Positions 9,485-18,310 of a stretch of 64,000 nt of DNA are shown piece after piece. The stretch covers positions 34,213 through 98,212 of the forward strand of contig JBFXHX010000015.1 of NCBI GenBank assembly GCA_050176585.1, given 5' to 3'. Position 1 is the stretch's first letter; each line of letters opens with the position of its first letter. Under the pieces are notes generated by a model that saw only the letters and a program-made list of their open reading frames with translations, was not told the origin of the DNA and ran no database searches. Both the position numbers and the translations under genes were made by a program. The stretch is from CAYYWP01 sp050176585. Lineage in GTDB: Bacteria; Desulfobacterota; Binatia; HRBIN30; CADEER01.

Positions 9485-9880
9485 TCAGGCGTGATTGTGC
9501 ATCGGCAGGTCGCAACGCACGATGTTGCGGATCCCGCCGCGGGGGTTGGGGACGTCGCCGTGATACCGCGGAATGATGTGCACATGAATGTGAGCGACGC
9601 CTTGTCCACCGGCGACGCCCACGTTCACGCCGACGTTGTAGCCGTCGGGTGGCGGGTCTTGGCGGTCAAGATCCTTGCGCACGCGGCAGATGAGTTCGAA
9701 CATCGCCGTTGCCTCTTCGGGCGAGAGGGAGAAGAAGTCCAGGCAATGTCGCCGCGGGATCACCAGGGTGTGACCCTTTGTGGCCGGCATGCCGTCGCGC
9801 GTCGCGAACGCGAGCGAGTTGCCGAACAGCTCGCGGTCCTCGGCGTGGCAGAATACGCAATTCGCTGGATCGGTATCCAC
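9485..9880 (-). CDS. HIT family nucleotide-binding hydrolase
   Basis: The protein begins near CVFCHAEDRELF and carries the histidine triad HIHVHI in GVAHIHVHIIPRYHGD near its C-terminus, so it is a HIT-fold hydrolase or transferase acting on nucleoside phosphoramidates or dinucleoside polyphosphates. I prefer the GTG at 9880 (about 131 residues), because family members normally start just before the C-x-x-C-like segment. The in-frame ATG at 9997 adds a 39-residue Arg/Pro-rich extension and collides with the divergent CoxL-like start at 9996. Its catabolic role, if any, is unknown; it may be housekeeping. Confidence 0.8.
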   Translation of the reverse strand: MDTDPANCVFCHAEDRELFGNSLAFATRDGMPATKGHTLVIPRRHCLDFFSLSPEEATAMFELICRVRKDLDRQDPPPDGYNVGVNVGVAGGQGVAHIHVHIIPRYHGDVPNPRGGIRNIVRCDLPMHNHA

Positions 9881-9995
9881 GCCCCGCTGCCTACCGGCGC
9901 GCCCGGTGCCGGTCAAGCGGTGCGGCCGGTGCCAAGGCGACACGTCGCAGGGCGGCATCGCACCGTGCTGCGCAACCGTGGGAGAGGGTGCACTC

Positions 9996-12395
9996 ATGAA
10001 TTACATTGGTGCGAACGTCATTGGAAAGACCAATCGCCTGCTCGCAGCCGGCAAGGGCACCTATGTCGGCGACATCCACGTCGCCGGCATGTGTCACCTC
10101 GGTGTCGTCCGCAGCCCGCACGCGCATGCGCGCATCAAGCGCATCGATATGGCGGCTGCGAGCCGCATGCCTGGGGTGCTCGCCGTGATCACCGGCGACG
10201 AGATTCGGGCCGCCACCCAGCCGCTGCCCACGCACAGCCCGGCGCTGGGCGAGAAGCAGACCAAGCTGTACGCGCTGGCGATTGACAAGGTTCGCTACGT
10301 CGGGGAGCCGGTCGCCGCGGTGGTCGCCGAAGATCGCTACACGGCCGACAAGGCGGTGAAGGCCGTCGAGGTCGAATACGAAGAGCTGCCCGCAGTCGTC
10401 GATCCCGTCAAGGCTCTCGAGCCGGGTGCTACGTTGGTCGTGGACGAGTGGGGCGATAACATTCTGTCCTCGCGCGTGCAGACACACGGAGATCCCGACG
10501 CGCGGATGCGCGCGGCGGCGGGCACGGTCACCGGCGTGGTCAAGACGCAGCGCTATACCGGGGCGTCGATCGAGCCGCGTGGCTACCTCGCGGAGTATGA
10601 TAAATACCGCCAGCGGCTGACCTTCTGGGCATCTACCCAGTCCCCGCACTCCTTGCGCCTCTTTCTGGCGACCACCCTGGGACTGCGCGAGAGCCAGGTC
10701 CACGTGATCCAACCGCACGTCGGCGGCGCCTTCGGGCTCAAGCTGCCGACGTTCCCGGAGGAACCGCTGATCTGCTATCTCGCGATGCGCCTCGAGCGCC
10801 CGATCCGGTGGATCGAAGAGCGCATGGAGAACCTGGCCGTCGGTGGTCACGCGCGCGAGATGGAGCTCACGTTCGAGGCCGGTTACGAAGCGGATGGGCG
10901 GGTCACCGCGCTCACCGTGCGGTTGATCGCCGATGTCGGTGCGCCCTCGGCCCTGTGCGGCTGGGGCATGGCAAATGTCGCCGCGTTCCTCATTCCCGGC
11001 GTGTACAAGATCAACGATGTGCGCGTGGATCGCGTCTCGGTGGTCACGAACAAATGCCCCTGGAACGCATATCGCGCCTACGGCAAAGAGGCCGCGTGCT
11101 TCATGCTCGAGCGGATCATGGATGTGGTCGCCGAGCGGACCGGCTTGGACCGCGCCGAGGTGCGCTTGCGCAATTTCATCCAGCCCGACGAATTCCCATT
11201 CAAGCAGGTGTCCGGCGCGAGCCTCGACAGCGGCAACTACCAGCGCGTCCTGCATCACGCACTGGAGGCGGGCGCCTGGAAGGAGTTCGGCACAGAGCAA
11301 GCCAAGGCCAAGGCGGCGGGCGAGCTGATCGGCATCGGCTTGGCGTACGAGCTGACGCCGGAGGGCGGATGTATTCCGCAATCCTCTCTGCTGTCCGCGT
11401 ACGACGGCACGCGCGTGCGCCTCGATCCAACCGGCGAGGTGACGGTGATGACCGGGGTGACCTCGCCGGGGTGCGGGAATGAGACCGGCATCGCCCAGAT
11501 CGTCGCGGATGGCGTCGGTGTGCCGATCGACGACGTGCAGATCGTGCAGGGAGACACCGACATCTGTCCGTTCGGGCTCGGCAACTCGAGCTCGCGCAGC
11601 GTGATCTTTGGCGGCTCGGCGGCCAAGCTCGCGGCCCAAGACCTCCGCGAGAAGATGTGCCGTGTCGCCTCTCGCATGCTCGAGGTCGCCGTCACCGACC
11701 TCGAGGTGGGGGACGGGAAGATCGCGGTCAAAGGCGCGCCGGCGCGGTTCGTCACCGTGCGCCAGGTGGCCTCGGCGATCTACTCGCACGCCTTCAGCTT
11801 GCCGGTGTGTGACGAGGAGCCGGGGCTCGATGTCACCCGGTATTTCCGCCACGGCAACTTCAGCGCCATGAACAAGGAGCCCGATCCCGAGGGCCGGTTG
11901 AACTTCTACTCGACCTGGCCGAACGGAGCGACCATTGCCGTGGTGCGGGTCGACCCCGACACCGGCATGGTCAAGGTGCTGCGCCTGCTCAGCGTGCACG
12001 ACGCCGGCGTGCTGGTGAATCCGATGCTCGTCAACGCGAACCTGCACGGCGCGTTCGCGCAATCGCTCGGTGGTGCGATGTACGAGCAGCTGGTCTATGA
12101 CGACGCCGGACAGCTCCTCACCGGCACGTTCATGGATTACACGATGCCCACGGCCGTCGACCTGCCGAGCTTCGAGATCGCGCATGAGGTCACCCCGTCG
12201 CCGTTCAACCCGCTCGGAGCGAAGGGCGCCGGCGAGTCCGGCATCTCCGGGCCGATGGCGGCGGTCGCGAGCGCCATCGACAATGCGCTGCAGCAGATCG
12301 GCGTGAACGTACACGTGATGGAGATGCCGCTGACCCCCGATCGCGTGTGGCGGAGCATCCAGGCCGCGCGAGAGGCAGCTGGCCAGCCGGCATGA
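9996..12395 (+). CDS. Second CoxL-like molybdopterin-binding subunit
   Basis: This 799-residue large subunit of the xanthine-dehydrogenase family opens with NVIGKTNRLLAAGKGTYVGD, the usual hammerhead start. Its active-site loop is AYRAYGKE (Y359-R360-A361-Y362), clearly different from both other paralogues in this window and from form I CO dehydrogenase. The catalytic glutamate is E747 in GAGESG. GGAGAGGG at about 9980-9987 supports the ATG at 9996. The stop overlaps the ATG of the first amidohydrolase by four bases (ATGA). Again no CoxS or CoxM gene is adjacent. The different loop predicts a different substrate from the other two. Confidence 0.9.
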   Translation: MNYIGANVIGKTNRLLAAGKGTYVGDIHVAGMCHLGVVRSPHAHARIKRIDMAAASRMPGVLAVITGDEIRAATQPLPTHSPALGEKQTKLYALAIDKVRYVGEPVAAVVAEDRYTADKAVKAVEVEYEELPAVVDPVKALEPGATLVVDEWGDNILSSRVQTHGDPDARMRAAAGTVTGVVKTQRYTGASIEPRGYLAEYDKYRQRLTFWASTQSPHSLRLFLATTLGLRESQVHVIQPHVGGAFGLKLPTFPEEPLICYLAMRLERPIRWIEERMENLAVGGHAREMELTFEAGYEADGRVTALTVRLIADVGAPSALCGWGMANVAAFLIPGVYKINDVRVDRVSVVTNKCPWNAYRAYGKEAACFMLERIMDVVAERTGLDRAEVRLRNFIQPDEFPFKQVSGASLDSGNYQRVLHHALEAGAWKEFGTEQAKAKAAGELIGIGLAYELTPEGGCIPQSSLLSAYDGTRVRLDPTGEVTVMTGVTSPGCGNETGIAQIVADGVGVPIDDVQIVQGDTDICPFGLGNSSSRSVIFGGSAAKLAAQDLREKMCRVASRMLEVAVTDLEVGDGKIAVKGAPARFVTVRQVASAIYSHAFSLPVCDEEPGLDVTRYFRHGNFSAMNKEPDPEGRLNFYSTWPNGATIAVVRVDPDTGMVKVLRLLSVHDAGVLVNPMLVNANLHGAFAQSLGGAMYEQLVYDDAGQLLTGTFMDYTMPTAVDLPSFEIAHEVTPSPFNPLGAKGAGESGISGPMAAVASAIDNALQQIGVNVHVMEMPLTPDRVWRSIQAAREAAGQPA

Positions 12396-13129
12396 TCATC
12401 GACGCACACGCGCATTGCGACGTCCGCTTCGGGTGGGTGCACACCCCTGAGGTGATCATTCGCATGATGGACGAGGGCGGCATCGATAAGGCGTGCGTCA
12501 CCGGCCTTGCGGATATCCCCGGTGACGATCCCGATGCGTACCCGCGCTTCGTCAGCGCGCTGCACGCGCACCCCGATCGGCTGGTGGCGGGGTACTTGCG
12601 CATCAACCCGTGGTACGGCGAGCAGGCGCGCGATCTGCTGCGCCGCGGGGTCGCGGAGGACGGCATCAAGGGGCTCAAGCTGCACCCGACCACGATCATC
12701 CTGCCGCCTCATGCACCGGCGGTCGTCGAGTTCGTCCGCATGGCGGGTGAGCTCGGCATCCCGGTGTTGATCCACAGCGGCGATGAGCCCAACGCCATGC
12801 CGCTGCAGATCGGCAAGTGCGCCGAAGCCTGTCCGGACACCGACATCATCATGGGACACATGGGCGGCGTGTTCTTCTGGGAGGACGCGTTGCGCGTCGC
12901 CGAGCGCTACCCGAACGTGTACCTCGATCCGAGCGGAAATCCGATTCCGGACATCATCCGCCGCGGGGTCGACGCGGTAGGGGCGGAACGCGTCGTGTTC
13001 GGCACCGACATGCCGGCGATGCACCCACGGGTGGAACGCAAGAAGCTCCAGCTCGCCGGGCTCACGGTCGAGCAGATGGAATCGATCTGCTGGCGCAACA
13101 TCGCGCGCCTCATGCGGCTGCCGATATGA
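12392..13129 (+). CDS. Amidohydrolase-2 family TIM-barrel hydrolase (first of a pair)
   Basis: This 245-residue protein has the amidohydrolase-2 layout: the metal motif DAHAH at the very start, KLHP near 95, a histidine in IHSGD near 130, GHMGG near 155 and the aspartate of FGTDMP near 205. Family members hydrolyse or decarboxylate carboxylic and aromatic acids (for example ACMSD and gamma-resorcylate decarboxylase). Its start overlaps the CoxL-like stop by ATGA and its own stop overlaps the next start in the same way, so the three genes are one translational unit. The start was chosen from this coupling. Confidence 0.87.
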   Translation: MIIDAHAHCDVRFGWVHTPEVIIRMMDEGGIDKACVTGLADIPGDDPDAYPRFVSALHAHPDRLVAGYLRINPWYGEQARDLLRRGVAEDGIKGLKLHPTTIILPPHAPAVVEFVRMAGELGIPVLIHSGDEPNAMPLQIGKCAEACPDTDIIMGHMGGVFFWEDALRVAERYPNVYLDPSGNPIPDIIRRGVDAVGAERVVFGTDMPAMHPRVERKKLQLAGLTVEQMESICWRNIARLMRLPI

Positions 13130-13872
13130 TCATCGACGCGCACGCAAGCCTCGGGACGAGCCTTTACGGCCCGCACCAGTCAGTGGATGAGCTGCTGGCG
13201 CGCATGGCTGCTCACGGCATCGATCGCGCCGTGGCGAGCCCCTTCACCCCTATCGACCTGGACTTTCGCCGTGCCAATCACATGGTCGCGGAGGCGGTCG
13301 CGGCGCATGAGAACCTGGTCGGTTTTGCTCGCATCGATCCGCGGCTCGGCGCGGTCTCCATCGGCGAGCTGGAGGCCTGCCGCCGCGAGGGCCTGCGCGG
13401 CGTGAAGGTGGATCCGTTCGAGCAAGCGTTTCAAATCAATTCCAACCTGGTCTTCGGCTTCTTCCGCGCCTGCGCGGATGCCGGGATGCCCCTGCTCGTG
13501 GTCGCCGGGCACCCGAACGTGTCTTCGCCGCTGCAGATCGGCGATCTAGCCGAGCGCCTGCCGGCACTGCAGATCCTGATCGCCCATGGTGGACAATTGG
13601 CCATGCACGGGCTCGGCATCATGGACTGCCTATTGGTGGTCAAATCGGTGCCGAACGTCCACGTCGAGACGAGCGGCATTCCGGAAACCGGCACCGAGAG
13701 CCTGATCGAACGCGTCGTGCTGGAGGTGTCGCCGGAACGCGTAGTGTTCGGGGCGAACACGCCGATCAACCATCCCGAGATGGAGCTGGAGCGCATCCAG
13801 GCTGCGAACATCCCCGCGGCGGCCAAGACCGACATTCTCGGACCGAACGCCGCCCGCATTCTCGGCCTGTAG
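13126..13872 (+). CDS. Amidohydrolase-2 family protein (second of a pair)
   Basis: This 248-residue paralogue of the preceding gene also starts MIIDAHA. The metal motif is altered to DAHAS, so the second histidine of H-x-H is missing, and the C-terminal FGTD motif reads FGANTP, losing the usual metal-binding aspartate. KVDP, AGHPN and AHGG keep the fold. The loss of two ligands suggests a metal-poor or regulatory partner that may pair with the first copy, as in heteromeric amidohydrolases; this is inference. It is coupled to the upstream gene through ATGA. Confidence 0.82.
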   Translation: MIIDAHASLGTSLYGPHQSVDELLARMAAHGIDRAVASPFTPIDLDFRRANHMVAEAVAAHENLVGFARIDPRLGAVSIGELEACRREGLRGVKVDPFEQAFQINSNLVFGFFRACADAGMPLLVVAGHPNVSSPLQIGDLAERLPALQILIAHGGQLAMHGLGIMDCLLVVKSVPNVHVETSGIPETGTESLIERVVLEVSPERVVFGANTPINHPEMELERIQAANIPAAAKTDILGPNAARILGL

Positions 13873-13882
13873 GAGGTTTTCG

Positions 13883-14848
13883 ATGTCGCGCATCGTTCTC
13901 ATGACCGCCGATCGGTTCAAGGCCATGAACCAGATCGACATCGAGGCGTGGTCCGACTGGGCGACGAAGAAGTTCGGCCATGCCATCGAATTCCCGACCA
14001 AGCTGCCGGTTTACGGCACCTACCTGGACGGCGATCCGGGCGGGTCCTTCATCGCATTGGACGATCGCGACCAGCCGGTCGGGTACATCTTCACGCGCAC
14101 GTTCGGCCGCGTCGGCTTCTTCGGACCGTTCGGAGTGGTTCCCCGGCATCAGGGCAGCCATGTCGGCAAGGCGCTGGTGATGAAGACGGTCGAGTACATG
14201 GAGCAGAGCGGCTGTACCACCATCGGGCTCGAGACCATGCCCGAGACGGCCTACAACCTCGGTCTGTATTCCAAGCTCGGCTTTCGCATGTTCACGATGA
14301 CGCTGCGCGTGCACAAGGTGCTGCCTGCGGGCAGCTCGCAGCTGCCGGCGAACGTGGCGGTGATGACCACGCCGACGGCCGACCTCCTCGAGCGCGTGCG
14401 CGCGATCAGCGGCACGCTGGAAGACGGCCTCGACTTCAGCAAGGAGGTCGCGCTGCTGCGCGAACACCCCATCGGTGCCTGTCTGACGTACTCGGTCGGC
14501 GGCAGCGTCTGCGGGTTTGCGCTCTGCTACGCGTTTCCGGACACCGTCGGTCTCTACCCCCCGAGCGATCCGCAAAACGTGCGCATCCGCATTCTCGCCA
14601 TGGACGCGAACCGATGCGGTCAGGACGATTTGCGCGCTTTCATGCGCGCGTGCGAGAACTATACCCGCTCGCTCGGGCGCACGACGGTCACCGCACCGAT
14701 TTACGCCCAGTACCACGACAGTCTGCAGACGCTCTTCGCCGAGGGCTATCGCGTACACGATGGATATCCATCCCTGGTGAAGCTCGCGCGCGGTCATTAC
14801 AGCGTGCCACGCCCGGAGGCGGTCTGCCTGTCCGAGTGGGCAGGGTGA
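13883..14848 (+). CDS. GNAT family N-acetyltransferase
   Basis: This 321-residue protein is about twice the size of a single GNAT domain. The first domain carries the acetyl-CoA pyrophosphate-binding motif (VVPRHQGSHVGKAL, about residues 87-100) and the following YNLGLYSKLGF element. The C-terminal half (about 155-310) looks like a second, degenerate GNAT-like domain. A strong Shine-Dalgarno AGGAGG at 13872-13877 precedes the ATG. It lies ten bases after the amidohydrolase pair in the same orientation and is probably co-transcribed. The acetyl acceptor is unknown; modification of a toxic amine intermediate is one possibility. Confidence 0.8.
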   Translation: MSRIVLMTADRFKAMNQIDIEAWSDWATKKFGHAIEFPTKLPVYGTYLDGDPGGSFIALDDRDQPVGYIFTRTFGRVGFFGPFGVVPRHQGSHVGKALVMKTVEYMEQSGCTTIGLETMPETAYNLGLYSKLGFRMFTMTLRVHKVLPAGSSQLPANVAVMTTPTADLLERVRAISGTLEDGLDFSKEVALLREHPIGACLTYSVGGSVCGFALCYAFPDTVGLYPPSDPQNVRIRILAMDANRCGQDDLRAFMRACENYTRSLGRTTVTAPIYAQYHDSLQTLFAEGYRVHDGYPSLVKLARGHYSVPRPEAVCLSEWAG

Positions 14849-14868
14849 ACGGGTAAACGGGAGAAGAC

Positions 14869-15336
14869 ATGACCCAGCTGGACAAACCGCGACTCGACGC
14901 ATTCCTGCAGGACACCAGCATCGTCGCCATCCTCGCGTCGGTGGACGGGCGCAAAAAGCCGTACCAGGTGCCCGTCTGGTACGAGTGGGATGGGACCTAC
15001 ATGTGGATCGTCAGCAAGCCGCGCGCGCGCTACGTGCGCCACATCGAAAAAGACCCAAACGTCTCGGTGTGCATCGCTACGCCGAAGCTCCCGTACGTGC
15101 GCGTCCTGATCCAAGGGCGCGCGAAGCTGATCCCCACGGACCAGGACTGGGTGCCCATGGGGCAGCGCATGGCCAAGCGCTACCTGGGCGCGCGCGAGGG
15201 ATACGCGTACATCGAAAAGACGAAAGACTGGAAGCGGATCTACATCCGGATCAAGCCCACGCGGATCATCTCCTGGGATGGCGGGACCACCGGTCACGCG
15301 TGGGGGAAGAAGTACATCCAGAAGGCCGCGTCGTGA
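14869..15336 (+). CDS. Pyridoxamine-5'-phosphate-oxidase-fold (PPOX) flavin protein
   Basis: This 155-residue split-barrel protein starts with a typical PPOX pattern: LDAFLQDTSIVAILASVDGR, KPYQVPVWYEWDGTYMWIV, then YVRHIEKDPNVSVCI. Such proteins bind FMN or F420 and reduce enoate-like substrates or bind haem and biliverdin. GGAG at 14860-14863 gives a good ribosome site. It sits in a run of co-directional genes between a GNAT and an ATC-hydrolase-family gene. Cofactor preference cannot be told from the sequence alone. Confidence 0.8.
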   Translation: MTQLDKPRLDAFLQDTSIVAILASVDGRKKPYQVPVWYEWDGTYMWIVSKPRARYVRHIEKDPNVSVCIATPKLPYVRVLIQGRAKLIPTDQDWVPMGQRMAKRYLGAREGYAYIEKTKDWKRIYIRIKPTRIISWDGGTTGHAWGKKYIQKAAS

Positions 15337-15385
15337 GTGCCGCGAGCGAGTAGTCATCGCTGGGCGGCCATCGGGAGGAACACTA

Positions 15386-15880
15386 ATGGACGTGCCCTTC
15401 CTCGAACAGGTGAAGATCCAGGCTCAGGTGCTGGTGCCGCTGATCCAGGCGTTTCAGGCGGAGTTCGGTCGAGAGCGCACCAACGCGATCGTCCCCCAAG
15501 CGCTCTGGGAGTTCTACCGCAAGTTCGGCGAGCAGTGGTTTCAGCAGACCCCAGGTGAACCGACGGAAAAGATCGCCGCCGCGATCGACATGTTCGCGGC
15601 CGGTGACGCCATCGACGTCGAGGAGCTCCGGCGCTCACCCGAGGCGTTTGACTTCAACATCACCGGTTGCCGCTACGCGCAGTTCTTCAAAGCGCTGGGC
15701 GTCCCCGAGCTCGGCTACCTGCTGGTGTGCAGCATCGACCCGCCGATGACCGAGGGGTACGGAGGCGATGTCGAGCTGACCCGCACGCAGACGATCATGC
15801 AAGGCGCAACCCACTGCGATTTCCGATACCGCATCAAGCCGCGAAGCAACGCTCCCACCAAGGGCTCGACCCCCGAATAG
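15386..15880 (+). CDS. L-2-amino-thiazoline-4-carboxylate hydrolase family protein
   Basis: This 164-residue protein matches the ATC hydrolase family. Its C-terminal half has a conserved-looking cysteine block: TGCRYAQFFKALGVPELGYL at about 92-111, CSIDPPMTEGY and a TRTQTIMQGATHCDFRY tail. The founding member opens the thiazoline ring of 2-amino-thiazoline-4-carboxylate on the route to cysteine, but most relatives are uncharacterised. GGGAGGAA at 15373-15380 supports the ATG at 15386. Its position next to amidohydrolases and an SBP56-like protein hints at breakdown of a sulfur- or nitrogen-containing ring; this is inference. Confidence 0.8.
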   Translation: MDVPFLEQVKIQAQVLVPLIQAFQAEFGRERTNAIVPQALWEFYRKFGEQWFQQTPGEPTEKIAAAIDMFAAGDAIDVEELRRSPEAFDFNITGCRYAQFFKALGVPELGYLLVCSIDPPMTEGYGGDVELTRTQTIMQGATHCDFRYRIKPRSNAPTKGSTPE

Positions 15881-15917
15881 CGCCGCGTCGCTGCCGTTCT
15901 GAATGAGGAGTCGATCC

Positions 15918-17303
15918 ATGCTGACCGGTTCGGGTCAGAAGCGAAGGGGCCGCGCGTGGTCCGCACGCGCCGCCGCGCTCGCGCTGTGCCTGAGCGCTGC
16001 GCCGGCGCCCGCTGCACCGATGGAGCAGGGCGCCGAGCCAGCCCGGCGGAGCGAGCGCTATCTCCTGGTGTGGACGGGTGATGACGACCGCCGAGACGAG
16101 GATTTCCTCGCCGTGATCGACGCCGATCCCACATCGAAGACCTACGGCAAGGTGCTCAAGACGGTGCCCGTGGGGTCCAAGGCGAACGAGCCCCACCACA
16201 TCGACTACGTGCCGCGGCCCGAAAAGACACTGTGGGGCTCCGGCTTGCTCACCAGCCGCACGTTCGTGTTCGACATCGCGACGCCGCCCGACGTGAAGTT
16301 GATGAAGGTGGACGAGCCGAGCGGCGATGGACGTCGGCTGTTTGCACCGCACAGCTATATCCGGCTGGCGAACGGCAACACGTTGTCGTCGTTCCAGGAG
16401 TCCGGCGACTTCGGCCGCTCGCACGTGCACGGCCAGAGCCATGGCATCGGCGGGCTCGTCGAGTTCGACCCCCGCGGCAACTTCGTGCGCGAGATCAGCG
16501 CCGCGGATCCGGAGGCGAAGAACGAGATCATCGCGCCGTACAGCTTGCAAGCGAAGCCGAGCATCGATCGCCTGGTCACCACGAACGAGGCGCATGGGTT
16601 CGTGCACGGCGACTTCACCCCGGGGCGCTCGGTACAGGTCTGGCGCCTCTCGGATCTCAAGCTGCTGAAGACGGTGGTGCTGCCCGTTGGCCCCCGCGGG
16701 ACCGAGAACTGGGCGCCGTTCGAGCCCCGCTTCGTTCATGCCCCGGGTAAGCCGATCGTCTTCCTGAACCCGGACCTCGGCGGCTCCCTGTACGTATCCG
16801 AAAATATCGACAGCCCGAACCCGACCTTTCAGCTGGTGTACGACTTCGGCGCTAGCTCACTGCCCGGCGTGCCCGTGATCACGCGCGACGATCGGCTGAT
16901 GATCGTCCCGCTCGAGGGCGCCACCGAGGACGGCGGCAATCGCATCGTGGTGCTCGACATCTCCACGCCGTCCCAGCCGCGCAAGGTGAGCGAGCTGCAT
17001 TTCAACCGCGATCCGGAGAGCGCGTTGACGGCGCGCTTCGGGCGCCCGCATTGGGTGACGCTCAGCCGCGATGAGTCGCGCATCGCCGCCTCGTGCTATA
17101 CGATCGACGTGCCGGGAGTGTTCATCGACGGGGACCGGCGCATCTACATGGTCAAGTTCGACAACAAGAGCGGCGCGATGGCATTCGACACCACTTGGCG
17201 GGACGAGGTAATGGATCGCGTGGGGGTCAGCTTCACGCGTACCACGTGGCCGCACGGCGCCACGGGACCGGCGCGCCCGCACGGGATGATGCTGGTCGAT
17301 TGA
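15918..17303 (+). CDS. Exported selenium-binding protein / methanethiol oxidase (SBP56) family
   Basis: This 461-residue beta-propeller protein resembles SBP56/MtoX. EDFLAVIDADPTSKTYGKVL followed by EPHHIDY, the APHSYIRL element, an EAHG histidine and GRPHWVTL are in the right order; these histidines bind copper in methanethiol oxidases. The start has an Arg-rich n-region, a hydrophobic core and AAPAPA, a likely signal peptide for periplasmic export. I chose the ATG at 15918 because GAGGAG (15905-15910) sits seven bases upstream; the ATG at 15903 overlaps that site. Methanethiol oxidation would give formaldehyde, sulfide and hydrogen peroxide. Function is inferred from family. Confidence 0.8.
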   Translation: MLTGSGQKRRGRAWSARAAALALCLSAAPAPAAPMEQGAEPARRSERYLLVWTGDDDRRDEDFLAVIDADPTSKTYGKVLKTVPVGSKANEPHHIDYVPRPEKTLWGSGLLTSRTFVFDIATPPDVKLMKVDEPSGDGRRLFAPHSYIRLANGNTLSSFQESGDFGRSHVHGQSHGIGGLVEFDPRGNFVREISAADPEAKNEIIAPYSLQAKPSIDRLVTTNEAHGFVHGDFTPGRSVQVWRLSDLKLLKTVVLPVGPRGTENWAPFEPRFVHAPGKPIVFLNPDLGGSLYVSENIDSPNPTFQLVYDFGASSLPGVPVITRDDRLMIVPLEGATEDGGNRIVVLDISTPSQPRKVSELHFNRDPESALTARFGRPHWVTLSRDESRIAASCYTIDVPGVFIDGDRRIYMVKFDNKSGAMAFDTTWRDEVMDRVGVSFTRTTWPHGATGPARPHGMMLVD

Positions 17304-17333
17304 ACGGTGAGCGCACTCGCTTCGAGGGGAGTA

Positions 17334-18191
17334 ATGGTCATTCGGAACATCGCGATCATAGGCGCGGGACAGATGGGCATGGGCATCGGTCAAGTGGCCG
17401 CCCAGGCTGGATTCGACGTCTGGTTGCACGATGTGGCGCCGGCGGCGATCACGAGAGGCCTCGACCACCTGCGCGCCGGGCTCGATCGACTCGTCGGGCG
17501 CGGCAAGCTGACGGCCGCTGTCCGCGACGAAATTCTTTCGCGCATGCACGTGACGCCGGAGTTCGAGAACCTCGGCACGGCGGATTTCGTCATCGAAGCC
17601 GCCACCGAGGATGAAGCTCTCAAAACCCAGCTGTTTCGCCGCTTGAATGAGACCTGCCCACCCGAAACGATCCTGGCCTCGAACACGTCGTCGATTTCGA
17701 TCACTCGACTCGGGACGGCCAGTGCGCGCCCTGAGAAAGTCATCGGGATGCACTTTATGAACCCGCCACCCGTGATGCGGCTGGTCGAGATCGTGCGCGG
17801 ATTGGTGACATCGGACGAGACCTACGAGGTGGTCAAAGGGCTGGCGGAGCGGATGGGGAAGACCACCATGGTCGCGGCCGATTCCCCCGGATTCGTGGTG
17901 AACCGCGTGCTGGTGCCGATGATCAACGAGGGGATCTACGCCGTGCACGAGGGCGTCGGCAGCGTCGAGGCGGTCGACACCGCGATGAAGCTCGGGTCGA
18001 ATCAGCCCATGGGGCCGCTGGAGCTGGCGGACCTGATTGGGCTCGACACCTGCCTAGCGATTATGGAAGTCATGCACAACGTGCTCGGTGACGACAAATA
18101 TCGGCCGTGCCCACTGCTGCGGAAATACGTGGACGCCGGCTATCTCGGGCGCAAGACCGGCCGCGGTTTCTATCGCTACACGGGGGATTGA
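17334..18191 (+). CDS. 3-hydroxyacyl-CoA (3-hydroxybutyryl-CoA) dehydrogenase
   Basis: This 285-residue protein has the short single-module length of Hbd/PaaH enzymes. It shows the NAD-binding GAGQMG at residues 10-15, the NTSSISI segment, H140 in GMHFMNPPP as the catalytic histidine and N190 in GFVVNRV. The C-terminal dimer domain ends GRKTGRGFYRY. It oxidises 3-hydroxyacyl-CoA to 3-ketoacyl-CoA with NAD(P)+. A GAGGGGAG ribosome site precedes the ATG at 17334; the upstream GTG at 17307 lacks one. With the glutaryl-CoA-dehydrogenase-like enzyme it fits the lower part of a CoA-linked pathway. Confidence 0.92.
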   Translation: MVIRNIAIIGAGQMGMGIGQVAAQAGFDVWLHDVAPAAITRGLDHLRAGLDRLVGRGKLTAAVRDEILSRMHVTPEFENLGTADFVIEAATEDEALKTQLFRRLNETCPPETILASNTSSISITRLGTASARPEKVIGMHFMNPPPVMRLVEIVRGLVTSDETYEVVKGLAERMGKTTMVAADSPGFVVNRVLVPMINEGIYAVHEGVGSVEAVDTAMKLGSNQPMGPLELADLIGLDTCLAIMEVMHNVLGDDKYRPCPLLRKYVDAGYLGRKTGRGFYRYTGD

Positions 18192-18213
18192 GAGCTGAGT
18201 GGGGCTACAGCAG

Positions 18214-18230
18214 GTTCGCCGCTGGCGAAC
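18214..18230. promoter_or_regulatory. Perfect 7+7 palindrome between two genes
   Basis: GTTCGCC (18214-18220) and GGCGAAC (18224-18230) flank GCT, 22 bases after the hydroxyacyl-CoA dehydrogenase stop and 80 bases before the HdeA/B-like gene. It could be a short hairpin ending the upstream transcript or a dimeric repressor operator. No U-run follows. Confidence 0.3.
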
Positions 18231-18310
18231 GAGGCGATCGCTGTGGCCGTGCAACGCGGGTCTGGGACCGCCGAGCCAACTGGTCCCCAATCTGTCTGAG
18301 GGAGGCAGTC

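Noticed and set aside
9900..9990. Further GG-N10-GC matches before the second CoxL-like gene
   Set aside because: They lack GGCA at -24 and TTGC at -12; such spacing alone is expected by chance at this GC content.
9780..9995. Long N-terminal extension of the second CoxL-like gene
   Set aside because: The extension is Arg/Pro-rich and unlike the family; the ATG at 9996 has a good ribosome site and the usual hammerhead start.
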